Assembly: GCF_910592395.1 (NCBI RefSeq)
Contig: NC_088312.1
Span: forward strand, 22,265,292-22,329,291
From: Lineus longissimus
Lineage: Eukaryota; Nemertea; Pilidiophora; Heteronemertea; Lineidae
Length of the DNA stretch: 64,000 bases
Reading direction: 5' to 3'
Numbering within the stretch: position 1 is the stretch's first letter; every line of letters starts with the position of its first letter. Under the pieces are notes generated by a model, which worked only from the letters and a program-made list of their open reading frames with translations, was not told where the DNA came from and made no database searches. Positions 58,091 through 64,000 of the stretch are shown in pieces. The translations under genes and the position numbers were made by a program.

Positions 58091-61000
58091 CACTTGGGAG
58101 GTCCTGAAGGAATGAGGGGATATTTGTTGTCACCTGCAAGACAAATCAATTTCTATCAGACAATTAAGCTAATGTAATATACATGTAAGCAAAGACCCCT
58201 CTAGACTACCGGTAGTCATCTACTAAAAAACTATGGCCCTGTTAATTTCAAATTAATTCATCAGAGGACCACTTCCCTTGTTCATTTCAAACAAGTTGAC
58301 ACAAAATTATGAATTTGTTATAATACAATCAAAAATCTGTATGCAATAGTCAAGGTTGCCATGCTCAAATCGCAAAAACTACATGTAGGCAATAACTCTA
58401 TACCTGCTTGAACTGTATGAACGATGACATTGCCTCAGTCACGGATGGTCTATGACCTTTTGTTGGCCTGGGGGGCAGCATGATCGGTAGAAGTTGCATT
58501 GCAACTACACTCTGTTCCACTGGAAAATAACCATTATAATGTATTTTGGAAATGATACTCAGTTAGCAGTACTGGTTCCATTCATTCATTGGTCTAAATT
58601 GAGGTCCTCGGTGAAATAATTTCAATAAAACTGAATATGCTACCGTATGTTTGCACTTATTAGCACACTGTCATGTGCTTATTAAAATAAGGTGCGCTTA
58701 TATGGCCAAACACCACTAAATGTTCTCTGGCATCCATTTTGCGCACACAAAAAATACTTACCAGCATAGGTTAGTGCATGCGACATCCGCAGGTGGATAA
58801 ATAATGTTTTTAATCCTCCTGTCACATTCTGTGAACAAACGAAACAAGTTAAAGGTAGGTCCATACTTGACGATTACAACACAAAGAATCACTTTTCAAA
58901 GCAATTCCACACTTTCCGAGTATGATTTTCTATAATCAAATCAGATCCTTACCCCAAGACTACTATCATGACTATTACATAGTAGTAGATTGCGGTACTT
59001 CCTTGCAAACTTCATTCTGGTACCAATTTTTGGAATCAGCTCCTTTATTATTTCATTGTCCAACATACAGAATGCCTCCTCATCAATGCCTTCATCTGAA
59101 AATAGATGTAGTCCTAAATGACATGAAAATCATGCAAAAATGAAGGTTGCTATAGCTTAATCTGGTGGTATTACGTATACTAAGTACTAGTAATTAATGA
59201 CAACAGGCCAGCCAGTCAATACTGACATGCTTCCATAGAGTAATTCTTGGTTTGATCAGGATTCAATTCTGCAAAAAAAAGAAAAAAAACCTAGGTCACC
59301 ATCACCTCCCACAAAATGGACACAAAAAACGTTGTAGTCCAAAAGCACCACCCCTTCTCAGCGGCCTACATGTAATGGAATGGTTTGCAGTTTTTGGAGT
59401 ATTTTCAACATCCTGTGCAAATTTTATTGTAGCACTAGCAGCCAATTTAGAATCAATAAAACAAATTTTGGAACAAAAAGATTCATCAACCCACAATCAT
59501 TCAACAACCACTGCTGCGCACTATCGCTAGCCATTAATCTTGGTACATCCTGTTGTGAGACTTTTCAATACTATCAATACTACCAATTATGACCCCCCCT
59601 ACTTTCGTCAAAATTATAGAATTAACCCTAACCCTAACCCTAAGCATTATAGAATTTCCATCTATCTAGGCCTACCACTCTTGTTAATGCAGGCAAGCAT
59701 TGTGTTGCAAAAGGAAAGGATCATGGGGAGACCCTACTGAGATCCGATATATCAATTCGATGATATACCAGGTACTGTTATTCACTGTAATCTACAAGAG
59801 TACTCAATTTCGACCTGGCCATTTCATTCGATAATAACCAGTTAAAAATACAGAGTTGGTAGATAATCATAAAGACATTTAGTAATTAGTAGAGGACAGG
59901 AAGGATCCAAGAAAGCATCCACAGAACGAACTTCTCTTTCCAAATACATAAAATTAAATAAGCTACACTACTGAACACTGACTGGACCTGGCGGTCCTGG
60001 ATGATTATATGTCTCAGGCAAACTGCACTGCAAAACTTACAACTATCAATAAGACTGCAGACAATTCAGACAATGACCCATCCAGAATGCCAGATCAAAA
60101 CGTCCAGATTGAATGAACAGTCTCACGACGAGTGACCAGTCAGACCAGTAGGCCTTCTGGTCTCGGCAGTGGATTTCGACTGAATTCAGTGTGGACATTT
60201 CAAAGCCTTTAGGCCTATGGTGGCCAGGCTGCACCACTAACAGGGCTATAATGTACATTGCATGTAGGGCCTAGCATGCTAGGCCCTACATGTACATATG
60301 TACATGTATTGTAGACTATACACTGTATGTGGTGGGTCAGTGCATGCAAATCATGAATGAATGAATCATCATCTGTTCTGAATGAAGCGTCTGTGTCCGA
60401 AGCATTTTTCAGCAAGACATTTCACGCAATATGCGTGAATTTGACACTCTGCTATAATGAGACAACAATTTCTGCTCGCAAGTATTTGGAAAAGGAACAT
60501 TTGGCAGAATGAGGTCGAAATCGATCGCATTTTAGATCAGTATAAAACGTCAACAGTCCCGGCGACTTCCGCCATCGATTTTGAGCTCGATCCGAGTGCA
60601 CCCTCTCGGAAATACTTCACACTTGCGTCAACTTTTTCGGCGGGAATATTCAAACTAACGAGTATCTCATTAAATGCATGTAATGCGCGAATGCTCTACT
60701 AATACTTCGGAACAAATTTTCAATAATGTTCATATAAAATTTAGCACTAAAATCGAATAAAACTGTTTGAAACTGTTCTTAAATCGAGAGTGCGACACTT
60801 TGCTTCATGGCGCGCATCGCATTATCACAAGAGCGCTGACGGGCGCGCACTTTCGCGGGCCTTTTTAAGTTGTCTTTTACTTATCACATCGCCTACAAAC
60901 TTCTTCTTTTTCCAGTTTAGTGCATTCTTCATTAATAGAGTAGCCTACAGGCCTATCGAACTGGTGATAAAAATGTTTTGTGCATGCGTCGTGAGAACTG

Positions 61001-61203
61001 AAGAAAAAAGAGAACTAAAAACAGGTTTCGAATGGTGCGCGTTTTCTTTTTTGCCTTAGGCCTTTACAAAATTGTCAAAAAAAATGTCTTTTGTGCTGTC
61101 GGAAACATGAAAAAAAGAATATCTACAAAAGCTATATCTTACCCTTGAACACTTTAACCAGTTCTCCCATCCCCCATGATGCCAACGTTTCCTCCACGTC
61201 CAT
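57945..61203 (-). CDS. SAM-domain protein of a TIR-bounded element, 191 residues
   Basis: Five exons join in phase: 61143-61203, 58953-59095, 58762-58828, 58404-58519 and 57945-58133. Exons 1-2 together give a SAM-like domain: W-x-M-x-x-L-V-K-V-F, GIDEEAF, the helix KELIPKIGTRMKFARK. Exon 3 has GGLKTLFIHLRMSH, which looks like the second half of a C2H2 finger whose Cys pair is not in the predicted exon. Exon 5 has VLALGDRTSPTQAFLIIE and LLKAVEACF. This combination resembles a multi-copy family of uncharacterised SAM/C2H2 proteins that I recall from fish and invertebrate genomes, but I cannot verify it here. The stop follows shortly after; a GTATGT donor just after AGG CTT T suggests that the intact gene had further exons now missing. 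Function unknown. Confidence 0.7.
59622..59643. repeat. Short interstitial telomere-like repeat
   Basis: Three full CCCTAA units in a row occur within TTAACCCTAACCCTAACC CTAA. It is too short to imply a telomere fusion and may be chance or repair insertion. Confidence 0.7.
60261..60292. repeat. Perfect 32-bp palindrome
   Basis: CATGTAGGGCCTAGC followed by A/T-centred ATGCTAGGCCCTACATG reads the same on both strands. It lies in the first intron of the SAM-domain gene, next to an ACATGTACAT simple repeat. Confidence 0.85.
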
Positions 61204-62074
61204 TTCAAAGATCAGCGAAAACGAAGTTTGGCTTTTGAAGCGGGTTAAAAATGGCGGCGATCGACGCTGGACGTCTGCTGTCTGGGGGCGCATTCTGATT
61301 GGTCGAAGCTTACTACTTCAAGTGGTTAATTCACAAAATCAGTGATTCTGATTGGTTGGCTGATTTTACTACTTGAAATGGTAAAAAAGTATTCATGCTG
61401 TTTGGATTTCAAGTAGTTACTCTAACTATGAAAATAGTTATGTTAACTACTTATTGGTAAACGTATCGTTAACAACTTCAAATGGTAAATGATTTACTAT
61501 TTAATTTTTGGAGTGTACGTCCTTGACGACCACGTCGTTACATTAGACGCTTATTTCGTTGCCGTTTTGTACGGTTGTGATGGTTGTGACATCACCGACA
61601 GGCGGTTCCAGCATAAACATGTAGCCCATGTAACCTGCTGTATATTTTTGCCATTATAGTGTATACAGCCCTCGTAGGCATTATTATACTTCACACAAGA
61701 AGAATCTTGGACCCCTACTGATGGTGAGGCGAACTATAGTACACGTACATCTGCTCTGTAGTCCTTTTGACAATACAAATGAAAATCCAATCAACATTTT
61801 TTTGGAATGAATCACGATTTTATTTCAAAACCTGAAAATGTGGTTACGTTCTAATTCTACATGTCAAAACTCTAAATGTCCATATTATACCCTTCAAGCT
61901 AGGATTCCAGAGGGAACACAACGATATGTGTCTTTAAGTTCTTTCAAAATTCATTTGGCAGTGATTGGTCAGTGATGATTCCGTCTTTCAGATGCGAGAG
62001 AAAAAAAATCACACCAGATGAGTCTTTATGCACACATGAGTTCAGTTACGTCCGTGCGAATGTCTAATTCACAA

Positions 62075-62251
62075 CCGGTGTAAAAATGTCCTCCCACTGG
62101 AAAAATTGTCCGACCCTATTGTATGCTGACGGATTAAAGTGAATGGTTCTATAGAGGCCATGGCTTCAATAGCTTAGAGAGGTAAGAGCAAAAGAGAATC
62201 ATTTTGTTTCCCGGACATTCTATCCGGGGACCATTCAAACTTCTACACCGG
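62075..62251. mobile_element. CCGGTGTAAAA element, right copy
   Basis: It starts CCGGTGTAAAAATGTCCTCC and ends CAAACTTCTACACCGG. It is in the same orientation as the copy at 56 kb and similar along its whole length, including GGTTCTATAGAG and TCCCGGACATT. Confidence 0.75.
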
Positions 62252-62286
62252 TAAGTCTTTCAGCACACCAGGAACGGGATCAGGAA

Positions 62287-63207
62287 TTAGTCTATTAGGA
62301 GCATCAACTCATCATCGGGCTCTCTTCCCTGCGTAAGACATAGCCGACACCATAAACTACGAAAGGTGCTGCCGCCAGTCACGAAGTCCCGGGCATGAAT
62401 TCCGCCAGGTCGGCGGCTTCGTGGAACGATGCCGACGCTCCTTTTGCTGACCACGCCCCCGCCGAGCCCACCACCGAACCCGCCTCCCAATCCCCAGCAC
62501 CGAAGACAGGCTGTGTTGTATTGGGGCCCGGGCCGCATCCTTCCGGCGGGTCCACCGCCTCTACGGTCCTCTGGATCGAGAGCAATCACCCGGCCAGGCT
62601 GAGGCATGGCAGCGCTCCGCCGGTGGAGATGCTTGGCGACGACGAATGGGCCGCGACTTCCAATTCCCCCGAAGCCGCCACCGCCACCAATTCCCCCGAA
62701 GCCGCCACCGCCGCCGTGACCGCGACTCCCTCCCGACCATCCGCCTCCTCCATGACGTCCCCCTAATGACCTGTGGTCACCGACACTTCCGACTCGAACA
62801 GGTTTACGTGGATAAGTCGTATCTGAAATAGCAATACAAGGTTCCATCAATATATATATACATGTATATACAGTGGAATTACCTTAGCAGGCACCTCTCT
62901 ATTAAGGACAACCTCTCTACTAAGGACTGACAATACTTTTGGTCCCGAAGTGCTGATTTCCATTCACCTTGACCTCTCTAATCAGGACACCTCTCTGTTA
63001 AGGACAGCACGTCAGTCCTTGATAATAGAGTGGTTCAGCTAAGGTGCGAAGTTCACGAAGAGGGAAGTTCATTAGAGAGCATCAATGACTCCAAAAAACG
63101 AAATTGTCGAAAGGTTTTTAAACATTTTGATGTGATAGATACCTACATGAAAGAACTCCCTCTAATACTGCAAGTCCAAGCACCAACATGAATACGCAAG
63201 TCTTCAT
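62287..63207 (-). CDS. Secreted glycine-rich protein, two exons, 198 residues
   Basis: Exon 1 (63147-63207) encodes a signal peptide, MKTCVFMLVLGLAVLEGVLS, ending in phase 1 at donor T|GTAGGT. Exon 2 (62287-62822, acceptor GCTATTTCAG) continues YTTYPRKPVRVGSVGDHRS and then a glycine-rich stretch with two GGGGGFGGIG repeats. The second half has RRGGGPAGRMRPGP, a CLRC pair, GLGGGFGGGLGGG, KR and RSRR dibasic sites, and a C-terminal CRLC before an acidic end. Features fit a secreted structural, matrix or antimicrobial-type protein, or a processed peptide precursor, but I recognise no family. The exon is strongly GC-rich compared with its surroundings. Part of exon 2 is duplicated in inverted orientation 0.7 kb away. 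Confidence 0.75.
62870..63035. repeat. Copy of the CCTCTCTATTAAGGAC repeat, in intron of the glycine-rich gene
   Basis: ACAGTGGAATTACCTTAGCA and CACCTCTCTATTAAGGACAA open it. GTCAGTCCTTGATAATAGAG and GTGGTTC close it. It belongs to the family seen at 9.05, 13.3 and 55.8 kb. Confidence 0.7.
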
Positions 63208-63293
63208 TCTTGTATACCCTGAAAATGAGAAGATATAGATAGTTTTAGAAAATGTACCCAGTGCAATTTGTTACGCATCTGCAGGGAAAATGT

Positions 63294-63428
63294 TTAGGGT
63301 GTTTTCGAAAAGCCCCCTAAACGCCAACGTAAACGCCTATATCCCATAGATTGACAGTCTGATAACGAAGGCGAGGATAGGATAGGCCTTCACGTGGACG
63401 TTTCGGAGGCTTTGCGAAAACTCCCTAA
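63294..63428. mobile_element. Hairpin element, CGCCAACGCGAACGCC family
   Basis: The left end TTAGGGTGTTTTCGAAAAGC and ACGCCAACGTAAACGCCTAT face a right arm GGCCTTCACGTGGACGTTTC that ends TTTGCGAAAACTCCCTAA. It keeps both TTAGGG/CCCTAA termini, so it gives the best view of the element ends. It lies just 5' of the glycine-rich gene. Confidence 0.8.
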
Positions 63429-63552
63429 TGAACTTCGTATGCGCACAGTCTTCGAAAGTCCCGCAGTTGTCTCATCAAACAGTCGCTAGCTATTCTCAAC
63501 TTCCATCATAGCATCACACTCCAACAGTACACCCGCAAAGGGTCAACCATCA

Positions 63553-63764
63553 GCAAGCCTCTCCACCGGCGGAGCGCTGCCATGCCTCAGCCTGGCCGGG
63601 TGATTGCTCTCGATCCAGAGGACCGTAGAGGCGGTGGACCCGCCGGAAGGATGCGGCCCGGGCCCCATTACAGCACAGCCTGTCTTCGGTGCTGGGGATT
63701 GGGAGGCGGGTTCGGTGGCGGGGCTGTGGTCAGCAAGAGGTGCGTCAGCTCTGACATTGTCTGA
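63553..63764 (+). pseudogene. Inverted partial copy of the glycine-rich protein exon
   Basis: About 190 bases repeat the middle of the glycine-rich exon on the opposite strand with few changes: PQPGRVIALDPEDRRGGG, RMRPGPHYSTACLRCWG, GGGFGGG. The copy has lost one LGGG block, then runs VVSKR to a stop at 63762-63764. It lacks the signal exon and the C-terminal part. It could instead be one exon of a second, oppositely oriented gene, but no signal exon is seen upstream. Confidence 0.7.
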
Positions 63765-64000
63765 TTTCGGTTGACGGAGAATTATTTCCGAAATTTTTTT
63801 AATCAATGGAGATATATTACTCACTGTGACACTATAATAATTGTTTTAAAAACTTACCTTTTTGAGATCCTTCGAACGTTTTGTCCAATTGATAAATGAA
63901 TTTATTGATCAATATCGGCGAATAACTTTTTCACGATGTCTCCTACCGAAAGAGCAGAGCTAGACTGGCGAAGAAAGAGCGCATGCCCAATTATATACAT
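63765..64000. other. Window end, nothing recognised
   Basis: AT-rich sequence with no exon, RNA gene or repeat that I can support. Confidence 0.4.

Larger units (their letters stand above)
56166..61515. mobile_element. 5.35-kb TIR-bounded element carrying a SAM-domain gene
   Basis: The left end reads CACTCCAAAAATTAAAT and the right end is its exact reverse complement (17 bp). TA lies immediately outside both ends (56164-56165 and 61516-61517), as expected for a TA target duplication. For about 200 bases inside each end, motifs such as AGTTAAATGGTAAC, AACTACTT and ACTATTT recur in both orientations, as is common in subterminal regions of DNA transposons. One five-exon gene lies wholly inside, starting about 310 bases from the right end. 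I found no DDE transposase, so movement in trans or a capture of host sequence is possible. The alternative is two unrelated small elements of one family that happen to face each other. Confidence 0.6.

Noticed and set aside
59622-59643. CCCTAA triplet as a sign of a telomere fusion or subtelomere
   Set aside because: Only three units, embedded in ordinary sequence with no longer array.
62395-62766. 123-codon plus-strand frame rich in Ala, Pro and Ser
   Set aside because: Antisense of the glycine-rich exon; GC-rich DNA gives long frames on both strands.
1-64000. CRISPR arrays or bacterial-type operons
   Set aside because: The tandem repeats lack unique spacers, and all genes have spliceosomal introns.

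Overview
The window looks like nuclear DNA of a marine invertebrate. Every gene I can read is split by introns with GT-AG ends, genes are sparse, and the space between them is full of hairpin elements, minisatellites, tRNA-like repeats and ACATGTACATGT-type simple sequence. The species cannot be fixed. An insulin with the plain six-cysteine layout, rather than the eight-cysteine molluscan type, leans mildly towards a non-molluscan lineage such as an echinoderm or hemichordate. That is a guess.

Layout: 1-6.3 kb has no gene I recognise. 6.3-8.2 kb (+) holds a two-exon insulin/IGF-like precursor with a very long C-terminal extension. 11.6-15.0 kb (+) holds a solute carrier of the SLC35F1/F2 type (seven exons seen, N-terminus missing). 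17.1-48.7 kb (-) is a tandem array of three degenerin/epithelial sodium channel (DEG/ENaC) genes, called A, B and C here. Each has ten readable coding exons, and exon phases and lengths close to a whole reading frame in all three. 56.2-61.5 kb is a 5.35 kb interval bounded by terminal inverted repeats and TA dinucleotides. It carries a five-exon gene for a SAM-domain protein and no transposase that I can recognise. 62.3-63.2 kb (-) encodes a small secreted glycine-rich protein, with an inverted partial copy of its exon next to it.

The most unusual feature is in the channel genes. The usual family parts are present: His-Gly gate motif, first membrane segment, finger and thumb cysteines, the GGS filter and the second membrane segment. 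Between the conserved PC motif and the pre-TM2 segment, however, each gene has a single exon of about 1.5 kb that adds roughly 450 residues to the extracellular domain. The added domain is shared by A, B and the much more diverged C, so it is old and under constraint. A and B are recent duplicates of about 8 kb. One intron holds about 43 copies of a 32-bp repeat in A and one copy at the same place in B.

No operon-like logic applies. The insulin, transporter and channel genes appear to be independent neighbours. The channel copies probably encode alternative subunits of trimeric channels.
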